NCBI GenBank assembly: GCA_964350945.1
Contig: CAYGLF010000001.1
Location: 290,926-354,925 of the forward strand
Reading direction: 5' to 3'
Source of the DNA: CAYGLF01 sp964350945
GTDB lineage: Bacteria > Chlamydiota > Chlamydiia > Chlamydiales > JAAZZY01
DNA: 64,000 nt
Shown: positions 8,962 to 16,739 of the stretch, piece after piece
How positions within the stretch are numbered: the first letter of the stretch is position 1
How the letters are laid out: every line of letters begins with the position of its first letter
The notes under the pieces: model-generated
The model's database searches: none
What the model saw: only the letters and a program-made list of their open reading frames with translations
What the model was told of the DNA's origin: nothing
Translations under genes and position numbers: made by a program

Positions 8962-11900
8962 TCGTTGAACCCATATTCTTTAAAGAGCTTTTCTTGAGAC
9001 ATTTTACCCCACTCTCCCCCTTTTTTTGAGGCCACATTTAATTGCTTTTGAGCCAGTTCCCTTTTGCCCTGCAGTTCATAAATCTCGGCTCTTAAAAACA
9101 TGGCTTTGACCCGAAGATTTGAAATAACTCCCTCGTTTATCACTTTTGATAACGTTAGCATTGCCATGTCATATTGCTCTAAAAAACGATAACATAAACT
9201 TTGCTGTATACCCAGATCTATTTTTTGATCTGCGTTAAGTAGTTGGGCGCTAATACTTCTTTCAGCACAAAAAAAGTACTCTAGGGCATCTTGGTATTCT
9301 TTTTTGGCCATCGCAATCATGGCAAGCTCATACCAAGCACGGGAAAGATAGTGCCCTTGCTCCATTTTAAATGCTGCATATTGCTCTATCAATTGACCAA
9401 AAGCATTTTCAGCTTCTTCTATTTGACCATTTTTTGCATAACACAAAGCGCGGCCAAAGGAAGCTTCTTCATAAATTTTTGAGATCCTATCTTCTTTTAG
9501 CAAAAAACGTGTTCTTACATTTTCTGTATCTGCAAAGTCTCCATAGACTTCGTTAAAAAACTCTAACGATTTTGCTAGATGAATATGTCGTTTTGCCCCT
9601 TGACTTTGATCAGCTTTCTCAAGGTAAACCTGAGCTTGCTCTAAAGTAGATCGATAGTAAACCGATATGAAATAGTGATAATTTCCAGCGGGGATTTGAC
9701 CTGCTGCCCAACAGCTTAAAAACCTCTCTTTGGCTTGTTGAAAAAAAGTTATTGCCAAATTAAGATCTTTCTTGAGTAAAATGCTGCCGCCCAGTTTTTT
9801 ATGTTCTGACTTATAGTTTAGCCCCAGCAAGTAAGATGCGGTGATTACATAGGGACTCTGGCCAAACTCAAGCTCCATCCCCTTAAGATGTTCTAGTGCA
9901 TCTAAACTCCCATCTAAATACTGGGCAAACGAGTAATAGAGGAAATAAGCCTCTGCAGCGAGGGGACAATCGGGGTAATCTTTGAAAACTTTTCTTCGCA
10001 TTTCTTTAACAACACGAGGATCCCCTCCTTCCATCTCAATGCATTGGGCAACCCAAAACAAACTATCCCCTTTCAACGGTGATTGGGGATGGTTCTCTAT
10101 AAGATCTTGCAAGATCAGTTTAGATCGTGCAAACTGTTGGCTCTTAAAATAAAATCGAGCTCTTAAAAATTGGGAACGTTCCTCATCAGGGCAATCCAAA
10201 ATATCAAGGGCCTGAATCCCTTTTTCAAAGTAGGTCATGTCACCGTTTTGCATTAATCTTAAACAAACTTCAGCTCTTAAATAATTCAGTTCTTTAAAGC
10301 TCTCTTTAGTAGCCTTGGAGCTGATTATCTCTAGATCTTGCTCCACTTGAACTAAAATCTGAGGGTCTGAAAAGTTTAAACTTGCCTGAACCATTTTTTG
10401 GGCAGCTAAAAGGGTAAAAGATGGAAAGCTCTTTTCCAAAAGAGCCATCCCCTTCTTTAAAGATGCAACAGCTTTTTGGAGGGTTTCAAGAGAGGGATCT
10501 AAAGTACAAAGATTGCAGTAGAAAACCCCTTGAAAATAATGAGCCTTGCCGTAATTAAGAGCTTCTTTGAATAATTCAGAGGTCAGATGCTCATAGATGG
10601 CCTCTCGCCTCTGATTATCTTGTGTTACATCTGCTAAAATAAAACCCGCTTCAAGTTGGGTTTCTATTTTTTCGAAGGTATGGCTATTAAAAAGCTCAAT
10701 CATTTTAGCCACAAGGCCCGTTTCACTAAGGTAGTATGATCGCATGAGATACGTTCTTGCAAGGGCAAGGACTCCTCGGTCAGTGGACTCGTGCTCTAGT
10801 AACTCCTGAAAATAACCTTCTGCTTGCAATAAGAAATCTTTTTTAGATATATCTTGAGATAAAGCATCTTCTCCCAACTTGAGATAAGAAAACCCTAAAT
10901 GATAAAGCGCATCACGATACCAGTCTGCCTGTTTTATTTTTGGGTGTTCCAAAGACTCTTTAAAATCTACAGCAGCTAATTCATACTCCTTGCGTTGATA
11001 AAGAGCCTCAGCACGGAGGTAAGCCCATTCAAATTTTAAATGTGAAGTTCTTTCAAAATTAAACTGGCTACGGTTTAAAATACTCTCAACTTGAGTATAT
11101 GCTTTTTCTTTTAGATAGATTCTTGCGAGGCAAATCCTTGAATGGGATTGACATTCAGAACTTTGCTGATTATCGATCAACTTTAAAAAAAACTTCTTAG
11201 CTTCTTCTAAATGGCCTAGCTGAGTGTGGATGCGTCCAGCTTCAAATAAAACCAAATCCTGCTGCTGGTTGGAAAATTTGGAGACCATATATTCATCACA
11301 CAAGTTCAACGCCTCTTCATATTGGCCTAGATTTTTGCAGCAAACAATCAGCTGAAGAAAGCTATCTGACTCAAAAATAGCAGGATAGATATTCTTTGCC
11401 TGTAACAGAAGCTCTTTGGCCCGTTGGAAATTCTCTTGTTGAAATTGACAATAAGCCAGCCTTATACGGACTTGAAAAGGCAGACGAACATTGTGGTTTT
11501 GTTTATAAACCCCTTTATTTAAAGACTCTAATATTTCTTGATATAGATTTGAACTTTCTTGGTACAAAGCCCCTTCAAAACAGCGATCAGCCTGAAGGAT
11601 CAGTTCTTCATATTGGCTGTTTAGTTGAGAATTCAGTTTCAAATAAAAGCGCTGGTCTTTGAGTTCCCATTGATCTAAAGGCATTTTCTCCAACAAACGG
11701 TTTGAAAAAAGCATCGCCTCTTGAAGCTCTCCTTTTTGTTCAAAAACATAAGCCTTCAAAATCTCATTGTGATATTCAATATAAGAAGTCATTCCCTCTG
11801 GAAATAATTTAGAAAGAGTCCTAAGAGCCTCATCGAGCAGTTTTAAATGTAATTGAGAGGCGGCCAATGAGATCAAAAGACTATTAACCTCCGAAAGATC

Positions 11901-12125
11901 GAGCCACGCTTCAGGATGTGTCGCGAGTATCTGCTGAAAAATTTGCTGCGCCTTGCGGTAGTTACAGGTGTCGATTGCCATAAGGCCCTCGTTTCGCAGC
12001 GTATTTAACTCCTCGATACGTGCTAAAGAGGAAGAGGGCTCTGACAATGCGTGATTCTTAGCAAGCAACTGATGACAACTAAAGCCCGACCAAATTAAAA
12101 AAAATACAAGCACATGTCTCATCAA
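8958..12125 (-). CDS. Large exported TPR-repeat protein
   Basis: The 1055-residue protein has an N-terminal signal peptide (1-22, hydrophobic LVFFLIWSGF, cleavage likely after QLLA). The remainder is made almost entirely of tetratricopeptide-like helical pairs, for example AYCQFQQENFQRAKELL, ALYHLGFSYLKLGEDAL and ARAWYELAMIAMAKKEYQ. Such proteins act as periplasmic or outer-membrane scaffolds. The four-base overlap with tolQ suggests a role with the TolQ motor, loosely comparable to CpoB/YbgF in other bacteria but far longer. AAAGG lies nine bases before the ATG. It is the first gene of a three-gene leftward operon. Confidence 0.82.
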   Translation of the reverse strand: MMRHVLVFFLIWSGFSCHQLLAKNHALSEPSSSLARIEELNTLRNEGLMAIDTCNYRKAQQIFQQILATHPEAWLDLSEVNSLLISLAASQLHLKLLDEALRTLSKLFPEGMTSYIEYHNEILKAYVFEQKGELQEAMLFSNRLLEKMPLDQWELKDQRFYLKLNSQLNSQYEELILQADRCFEGALYQESSNLYQEILESLNKGVYKQNHNVRLPFQVRIRLAYCQFQQENFQRAKELLLQAKNIYPAIFESDSFLQLIVCCKNLGQYEEALNLCDEYMVSKFSNQQQDLVLFEAGRIHTQLGHLEEAKKFFLKLIDNQQSSECQSHSRICLARIYLKEKAYTQVESILNRSQFNFERTSHLKFEWAYLRAEALYQRKEYELAAVDFKESLEHPKIKQADWYRDALYHLGFSYLKLGEDALSQDISKKDFLLQAEGYFQELLEHESTDRGVLALARTYLMRSYYLSETGLVAKMIELFNSHTFEKIETQLEAGFILADVTQDNQRREAIYEHLTSELFKEALNYGKAHYFQGVFYCNLCTLDPSLETLQKAVASLKKGMALLEKSFPSFTLLAAQKMVQASLNFSDPQILVQVEQDLEIISSKATKESFKELNYLRAEVCLRLMQNGDMTYFEKGIQALDILDCPDEERSQFLRARFYFKSQQFARSKLILQDLIENHPQSPLKGDSLFWVAQCIEMEGGDPRVVKEMRRKVFKDYPDCPLAAEAYFLYYSFAQYLDGSLDALEHLKGMELEFGQSPYVITASYLLGLNYKSEHKKLGGSILLKKDLNLAITFFQQAKERFLSCWAAGQIPAGNYHYFISVYYRSTLEQAQVYLEKADQSQGAKRHIHLAKSLEFFNEVYGDFADTENVRTRFLLKEDRISKIYEEASFGRALCYAKNGQIEEAENAFGQLIEQYAAFKMEQGHYLSRAWYELAMIAMAKKEYQDALEYFFCAERSISAQLLNADQKIDLGIQQSLCYRFLEQYDMAMLTLSKVINEGVISNLRVKAMFLRAEIYELQGKRELAQKQLNVASKKGGEWGKMSQEKLFKEYGFNE

Positions 12126-12154
12126 AAAGCCTTTTCTACATTATTATGGATGAA

Positions 12155-12184
12155 CGTATACCTTATTTTTTTAAGAAAAGTCAA
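12155..12184 (-). promoter_or_regulatory. Promoter of the TPR-tolQ operon
   Basis: Read on the minus strand: TTGACT (12184-12179), an 18-base AT-rich spacer, then TATACG (12160-12155). The predicted transcript start is about 25 bases before the ATG at 12125. The layout closely resembles the promoter at 22461-22489. Confidence 0.6.
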
Positions 12185-12271
12185 AATCCATTTTTTTTTT
12201 TTTAAATGCCCAAATTAACCATTTCCTCTCTAGAAACTAAGTGTAAAACTTCATTTTACGAAACGTGTTTT

Positions 12272-12298
12272 TTAATTAATTAAAAAAAAATTAATTAA
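12272..12298. repeat. AT-only inverted repeat
   Basis: A 10-base arm TTAATTAATT (12272-12281) and its exact complement AATTAATTAA (12289-12298) are separated by seven A residues. It lies between divergent transcription units. It could be a protein-binding or bent-DNA site. There is no T-run positioned for a terminator. Confidence 0.55.
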
Positions 12299-12481
12299 TT
12301 ACTTGAAATATATTTATTAAAATGAATATCGAATGAAATGTAAGAAGGCTAGAAGTATTTTGTGAATCTCTAGCGCGGATGAAAGTCCAGAATTGGAGCA
12401 TTTGTACGTATTGATCAGTCTTGATGGTTAAAATCATGCTGTGGGAATCATGCAAAAAGACAAATATTTCAAATAAAAGGA

Positions 12482-12527
12482 AAGCTAGTTTGCAAAAGTA
12501 GGGACCTTAAAGGCCTTCAACTAGCTT
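12482..12527 (+). promoter_or_regulatory. Leader stem upstream of the Hc2-like gene
   Basis: AAGCTAGTT (12482-12490) pairs exactly with AACTAGCTT (12519-12527). The enclosed bases can form a smaller CCTT/AAGG hairpin. The stem ends 26 bases before the ribosome site at 12554-12560. The structure is visible; a regulatory role is inference. Confidence 0.4.
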
Positions 12528-12569
12528 AAACAATAGATTAATCTCCATAACACAGGAAGGAAAATCGTT

Positions 12570-12734
12570 ATGTTGGCTAAAAAAACAACCAGAAGAAAAA
12601 CAGCTACAAAGAAGTCTGCTTCTCCAAAGAAAGCGGTTCGTAAGAAAGCTGCTAAGAAAGCTGTTCGTACAAAAGCTGCTAAGAAAGCTGTTAGACGTAA
12701 AGCCGCTAAAAAAAGCGTGCCAAGTCCTGCCTAA
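12570..12734 (+). CDS. Small histone H1/Hc2-like DNA-binding protein
   Basis: This 54-residue protein is composed mainly of Lys, Arg, Ala, Thr and Val in repeats of the type KKAVRxKAAKKAV. It resembles the C-terminal repeat region of chlamydial Hc2 (HctB) and eukaryotic H1 tails. Such proteins condense chromosomal DNA in the elementary body. The ATG at 12570 follows AGGAAGG (12554-12560), a very strong ribosome site. A hairpin terminator lies 33 bases after the stop. It is much shorter than Hc2 of C. trachomatis (about 200 residues), so I leave the symbol open. Confidence 0.85.
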   Translation: MLAKKTTRRKTATKKSASPKKAVRKKAAKKAVRTKAAKKAVRRKAAKKSVPSPA

Positions 12735-12767
12735 ACAATTAAGTAAGACTGTTTTCGATATCGCTTT

Positions 12768-12795
12768 AAAGGGAGGAATATCTTTCCTCCCTTTT
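12768..12795 (+). terminator. Intrinsic terminator of the Hc2-like gene
   Basis: An 11-base perfect stem AAAGGGAGGAA (12768-12778) pairs with TTCCTCCCTTT (12784-12794) around a five-base loop, ending in four T residues. Confidence 0.8.
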
Positions 12796-12884
12796 CCCAT
12801 CTCTAGTTACAAATAATTTGTTTTTTATTATTATTTATAATACATTTGTACTCCTTTAATTATAAATGATATCAGGAAACTCCC

Positions 12885-13991
12885 TTGAAATTTACCCGCC
12901 TAGCCCAAGATTCAAAAAGTGACGCACGCCTAGGTCTTTTGGAGACTGCCCACGGTCAAATAGAAACCCCTATCTTCATGCCAGTTGGCACCAGAGGGTC
13001 TGTTAAAGCACTTGTTAACAATCAGTTAAAAGATATTCATGCTCAAATAATTTTGGGCAACACCTACCATTTGATGCTGCGACCCGGTATGAAAATCATC
13101 GAAAAAGCGGGAGGGCTACATCAGTTTATGAATTGGGATGCCCCTATCTTAACAGATTCAGGTGGATTCCAGGTTGTTTCACTTTCCTCGTTAAATAAAA
13201 TTGATGAAGAAGGAGTGACTTTTAAATCACACATTGATGGAGCCAAACACTTTTTGGGTCCCAAAGAAAGCATGAATATTCAAAAGATACTTGGCTCTGA
13301 CATTGTTATGGCTTTTGATGAATGCACTCCCTACCCCTGTAGTTACCACGATACTGTTCGAGCTATAGACAGAACTACTCGGTGGGCCCAAATTTGTAGA
13401 GATTATCCTCTGCAATCTCATCAAAATTTATTTGGAATTGTCCAAGGAAGCACCTATCCAGACCTTCGAGAGAAATCGGCTAAAGCCCTGGTCCCCATGG
13501 ACTTTGATGGATATGCTATTGGGGGTCTTGCCGACTGTCACCTCAACCCTGTGATCGAATCCACCCTCCCCTTTTTACCATTGGAAAAGCCCCGTTACTT
13601 AATGGGAGTTGGAACTCCTCGAGAACTGATTGAAGCTGTGATGCGTGGTGTAGATATGTTTGACTGTGTCCTCCCCTCTCGCAATGCTCGTAATGGTAGC
13701 GCCTTCACCTGGCAGGGGAAAATAAACATGAAGCTAAAGCGTTATAGTGAGGACTTTAGCCCTTTAGATACAGAGCTTAACAGCTATGCTAGTGGATTTT
13801 CGAAGGCGTATGTAAGGCACTTGATTAACGTGGGAGAAATAAGTGGGATGACCCTCCTAACGCTTCAAAACCTCGCCTTTTACCTTGATTTTATGGCCAA
13901 AATTAGGCATGCTATTAAACAAAGTACCTTGGATCAGCTCTATCAAAAAGTTTGCCAGATCTATCCATCGCAAAACACTAACAATCAATAA
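12885..13991 (+). CDS. tgt: Queuine tRNA-ribosyltransferase
   Basis: Tgt exchanges the wobble guanine of GUN-anticodon tRNAs for a queuosine-pathway base. The 368 residues keep the substrate motifs GNTYHLMLRPG, LTDSGGFQVVSLS, FDECTPYP, IVQGSTYPDLRE and the active-site region MFDCVLPSRNARNG. The C-terminal zinc site is gone. Where E. coli has CxCxxC followed by a His, this protein reads ELNSYASGFSKAYVRHL and later LLTLQNL, so all three Cys and the His are replaced. TTG at 12885 is taken as start, with AGGA eight bases before it. It is followed by yajC, a very common arrangement. Confidence 0.93.
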   Translation: MKFTRLAQDSKSDARLGLLETAHGQIETPIFMPVGTRGSVKALVNNQLKDIHAQIILGNTYHLMLRPGMKIIEKAGGLHQFMNWDAPILTDSGGFQVVSLSSLNKIDEEGVTFKSHIDGAKHFLGPKESMNIQKILGSDIVMAFDECTPYPCSYHDTVRAIDRTTRWAQICRDYPLQSHQNLFGIVQGSTYPDLREKSAKALVPMDFDGYAIGGLADCHLNPVIESTLPFLPLEKPRYLMGVGTPRELIEAVMRGVDMFDCVLPSRNARNGSAFTWQGKINMKLKRYSEDFSPLDTELNSYASGFSKAYVRHLINVGEISGMTLLTLQNLAFYLDFMAKIRHAIKQSTLDQLYQKVCQIYPSQNTNNQ

Positions 13992-14014
13992 TTTACTTAA
14001 AGATAGGTCCATTT

Positions 14015-14416
14015 ATGAAAAATAAATTATACGCAATAGCTCCTGCCCTTTTAGCGCCCATGTCTCTATTTGCAGATGCGGCTCCCGCAGCTGAAGGCAA
14101 CAGTTTAATGAAAACTCTCTCATTTTTTGGGATAGTATTGGTTTTTTTCTATCTAATTTTATGGAGACCCGAGCAAAAAAGACGTAAAAAGGCAGGTGAA
14201 CTTAGAAACACCTTAAAACCAGGTGACCGAGTTACTGCAATGGGAATTATTGGAAAGGTCGATAAAGTGAACGACAACACCATAGTCATCAAAATGGTTG
14301 AAGGTGCTAAAATTGAAATGCTAAAAGCTGCTGTAAGTGAAGTGCATGCTGAACAAGAAAGCTTAGCTGCTGAAGCAAAAACAGCTCCAAAAGAAGCTGA
14401 AGCTGTTCAGTCGTAG
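14015..14416 (+). CDS. yajC: Preprotein translocase subunit YajC
   Basis: YajC is a small single-span inner-membrane protein that associates with SecDF and SecYEG. The 133 residues include the family hallmark: a membrane helix (about 34-50, FFGIVLVFFYLILW) followed at once by RPEQKRRKK, then LKPGDRVTAMGIIGKV. The first 25 residues (LYAIAPALLAPMSLFADA) look like an extra signal peptide. The C-terminal tail is acidic and Ala-rich. It lies 23 bases after tgt and ends at a strong terminator. No secD follows. Confidence 0.93.
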   Translation: MKNKLYAIAPALLAPMSLFADAAPAAEGNSLMKTLSFFGIVLVFFYLILWRPEQKRRKKAGELRNTLKPGDRVTAMGIIGKVDKVNDNTIVIKMVEGAKIEMLKAAVSEVHAEQESLAAEAKTAPKEAEAVQS

Positions 14417-14429
14417 TAATTTCTTAATT

Positions 14430-14470
14430 AAAAAAGCCCTCGTCAATGTATTTTGATGAGGGCTTTTTTT
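14430..14470 (+). terminator. Intrinsic terminator after tgt-yajC
   Basis: AAAAAAGCCCTCGTCAA (14430-14446) pairs with TTGATGAGGGCTTTTTT (14453-14469) with one G-U pair and a T-run. The flanking A-run means it could also act for the leftward gene ending at 14493. Confidence 0.9.
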
Positions 14471-14492
14471 GATCTCTAGTCAAAAACTATGC

Positions 14493-15656
14493 TTAGACGA
14501 AACTCTTCTCAAGACGAGCCTTTAATTTCTTGTCTTTCTCGATTACATTTTCGTGATTCTTTTCCACGTTTTTTGTATGGTGCACGACAGAAACACTTTC
14601 ATGTTTGGCCTGGTTCTTAGTACTATTTTGGCTCTGAGTATTTGATTGAATAAATCGATTCAAAATCTTTAATATTTTTTGCTGAACAATGACTCCATGG
14701 TTATCACGCAGATACTGCTTAAGCGCATTTCCAACCAGAGTAGAACTTTGTGAAAGCTCCTCTATCAAAGTAGCTTGTTCTTGCTCTTTAACCGTTATTT
14801 GGCTGTTTAATGAAGCATCTTGAGCTGCCATTGCGCTAATAGCTGTCAAAATCTTGTTGAAGCAATTAGCCGGCAGATCATGCTCTATCGCAGTTCTTAT
14901 GGCATTAATTTGTGCTGCAAAAGAAGGGTTTTGCTTTGCTAAACTTGCTAAACTGCTTGAAACTTGATTAATAACTTGTTGGGCAGCAGCAATTTTAGAT
15001 TTATCTCCACTAATGGCTTGCTGGTCTGCAGCAATTTTAGATTGAGCCGCATCCATTTCACTTTTTAATTTTTTAGCAGCAGGCGTAGTTTTATCCTTCA
15101 TTTGGTCATATTGTTTTTTATAGTCGTTATAAGCTTTCTCTTGGTTCGCTTGATCGCTTTCTTTCGCATGGCTGTCTGCATTCGCTGAATTCAACTCATT
15201 GAGGGCTGATTGATACTGAGATTCCAGTGCCTGTAATTGCTGGGTAAGCTTTGCAAGCTGCTGAGGGGATAAATTTCCACTTAACTGTTTCTTTAGGTTT
15301 TGGATCTCTTCAGCCAATGACTGGAGAGTCTCTGCTTGTTTCATCACAAAGTCTAGAACTGTCTGAACTGTATTTCGTGATGCTACACGCACTTCAAAGC
15401 TCATCTCAAGAGCCGTTAAAATCGATTCTAAGATATCTTTAGAAGGATTGTCTGATGAAGGGCTACTTGATTGCGTAGCACCTAATGAATTGCTTCCAGG
15501 GGCCTTTTGCGGGGCTTTTGGCGGTGAATCGAGCAGGCTTTGGGCTGATTGTTGTAATATCTGAAGGAGCACAATCGTTCCCAGTTGTCCTTTGGGGACT
15601 TCTAGCGACTTTGCGACGAGATCTAATCTAATGTGATTTTGGTTTTGTACAGTCAA
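14493..15656 (-). CDS. Coiled-coil hypothetical protein
   Basis: I do not recognise this 387-residue protein. It has no signal peptide or membrane segment. A Ser/Pro-rich linker occupies about residues 55-80. Roughly 100-260 are heptad-like and rich in Gln, Ala, Lys and Asp (LQALESQYQSALNELN, AAQSKIAADQQAISGD), predicting long coiled coils. The tail is basic. The longest frame begins at 15722 inside the preceding gene. TTG at 15656 is preferred, because AAGGAG lies seven bases before it and 15 bases after that gene's stop. It forms an operon with the acidic-tailed protein upstream. A secreted structural or effector role is possible but not shown. Confidence 0.72.
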   Translation of the reverse strand: MTVQNQNHIRLDLVAKSLEVPKGQLGTIVLLQILQQSAQSLLDSPPKAPQKAPGSNSLGATQSSSPSSDNPSKDILESILTALEMSFEVRVASRNTVQTVLDFVMKQAETLQSLAEEIQNLKKQLSGNLSPQQLAKLTQQLQALESQYQSALNELNSANADSHAKESDQANQEKAYNDYKKQYDQMKDKTTPAAKKLKSEMDAAQSKIAADQQAISGDKSKIAAAQQVINQVSSSLASLAKQNPSFAAQINAIRTAIEHDLPANCFNKILTAISAMAAQDASLNSQITVKEQEQATLIEELSQSSTLVGNALKQYLRDNHGVIVQQKILKILNRFIQSNTQSQNSTKNQAKHESVSVVHHTKNVEKNHENVIEKDKKLKARLEKSFV

Positions 15657-15675
15657 TGCTCTACTCCTTGTATTA

Positions 15676-15915
15676 TTATGAATCTGAATCTTCTTGGTCT
15701 CTTTCTTCTTCCTCTTCTCCATCTTTAAGAGGATCTTCCTTTTCTAGAAGCGTAGTTGCATGCACCTCTTCCATTGAATTTTGAATCAATAAGAGCATGA
15801 TTGCCTCTCGAGAAAGCTGGGCTAACTGGGCTAAATTTTGTGCTTTTGCACTTTGGTCGAGTTCAAGCTGGGGGGCATTGATACTCACTGCCTGAGAAAC
15901 CACTAAGTTATCCAT
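15676..15915 (-). CDS. Small acidic-tailed hypothetical protein
   Basis: This 79-residue protein is not recognised. The first two thirds are helical and Ala/Gln/Leu-rich (LAQLAQLSREAIMLLLIQN). The last 20 residues are almost all Asp, Glu and Ser. The longest frame begins with TTG at 15939. ATG at 15915 is preferred because AAGGTGG lies eight bases upstream. It is the first gene of a two-gene leftward operon with the coiled-coil protein. Size, acidity and pairing with a larger helical protein recall a secretion chaperone and its client, but no family signature supports that. Confidence 0.6.
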   Translation of the reverse strand: MDNLVVSQAVSINAPQLELDQSAKAQNLAQLAQLSREAIMLLLIQNSMEEVHATTLLEKEDPLKDGEEEEERDQEDSDS

Positions 15916-15987
15916 TCTTATTACCACCTTGGTTAGCAATAATTATAGCATAAACCGCATTATTTGTAAAGGAAAAAATAGACTCAA

Positions 15988-16686
15988 CTACCTGAAAAGG
16001 AGCCACTTCTTAGAGGGTGCGTAGTTGATTGGAACATTTTTTTGGTCCACATTGACCATGTAATAGACCCCATAACAGGTCGAGTAAGCCAAAAAAGCGT
16101 CTTTTGAGGCGGGTTTTGTCTGGGTATTGTAGAGATTTTCAATGATGGCCTCTTTTTCAATTAAAAAGCCCAAATCAGACATCTTCACCATCCGAATAGA
16201 GGCCGTTTTCTGCAGACAGACTAGGTTACCTACCTCTGTTTTTAATGGAGCAAATCTAGAAGGTAAGGACAGCTCTAAAGAAGGAGGCACTTTCTGCAGG
16301 AGACGATAGCACTTTTTAGCACACTTTTTCCCAATCACATAAAAGTCAGGCTCCTCCTTATCAGTGAATTGCAAGGCAATATAGCTCCCCTGATTGTCTA
16401 AAAGCACCTTATCAGGAAATTCAGATTGGTCTGTTTTTCCAAGCCCCTCTTGAATTAGCAGTGGCAGCTTATCAATAGATTGCTCAGTAATTCGATATCC
16501 GTAGATCGCATTTTGTTTTGCAAAATAATGAACCGGAGGACGTCTATCTTGAATCATTTTCAAAATTTCTTCTTGCTTCCAAACTTTTCGAGAAGGCGGT
16601 GAAAAGCTGCAAGTCAGCAGCATAAGAGTACTTATAAAAAGCACATATGTGATGCGTTTTCTAATGAAAAAGGCGCTATTTATCAT
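15988..16686 (-). CDS. Exported hypothetical protein
   Basis: This 232-residue protein has a signal peptide (about 12-28, ITYVLFISTLMLLTCSF). The LLTC could be a poor lipobox, but Thr before Cys is unusual. The mature part contains six Cys, including KKCAKKC and STCYGVYYM, which suggests disulfides or a metal site. No family was recognised. The ATG has no ribosome site, since the hairpin at 16697-16728 ends ten bases upstream. Expression must come from readthrough or an internal start, and the true start may be further in. Confidence 0.6.
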   Translation of the reverse strand: MINSAFFIRKRITYVLFISTLMLLTCSFSPPSRKVWKQEEILKMIQDRRPPVHYFAKQNAIYGYRITEQSIDKLPLLIQEGLGKTDQSEFPDKVLLDNQGSYIALQFTDKEEPDFYVIGKKCAKKCYRLLQKVPPSLELSLPSRFAPLKTEVGNLVCLQKTASIRMVKMSDLGFLIEKEAIIENLYNTQTKPASKDAFLAYSTCYGVYYMVNVDQKNVPINYAPSKKWLLFR

Positions 16687-16690
16687 AATT

Positions 16691-16728
16691 AAAAATAAGA
16701 GCCCTTTTAAAATTTAAAAGGGCTCTTT
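16691..16728 (-). terminator. Intrinsic terminator of the symporter-htpG unit
   Basis: On the minus strand a 13-base perfect stem (AAGAGCCCTTTTA at 16697-16709 with its complement at 16715-16727) is followed by ATTTTT. It lies just after the htpG stop. Confidence 0.85.
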
Positions 16729-16739
16729 AATAAAGAAGG

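Larger units (their letters stand above)
12185..12569. other. AT-rich intergenic region and leader of the Hc2-like gene
   Basis: This 385-base stretch lies between the TPR promoter and the small histone-like gene. I see no protein of credible length in it. It contains an AT-only inverted repeat at 12272-12298, a non-repetitive stretch with normal base composition from about 12330, and a stem just before the ribosome site (12482-12527). The second half is probably an untranslated leader or a small RNA. No known RNA family was recognised. Confidence 0.5.

Noticed and set aside
11396..11662. 88-codon ORF antisense to the TPR gene
   Set aside because: It is fully inside a convincing gene on the other strand, with no family motif or start signal.
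12272..12298. AT palindrome as replication origin
   Set aside because: No DnaA-box cluster or origin-linked genes (dnaA, dnaN, gidA) are nearby.
12360..12400. GATGAAAGTCC stretch resembling the GAGGAAAGTCC element of RNase P RNA
   Set aside because: The rest of the RNase P consensus (a distal ACAGAAA-type element and long-range P4 pairing) is not visible, and the region is too short before the coding start.
12507..12800. 97-codon minus-strand ORF over the Hc2-like gene
   Set aside because: It is the antisense of a Lys/Ala-rich repeat (giving Phe/Ser/Leu runs) and crosses a terminator.
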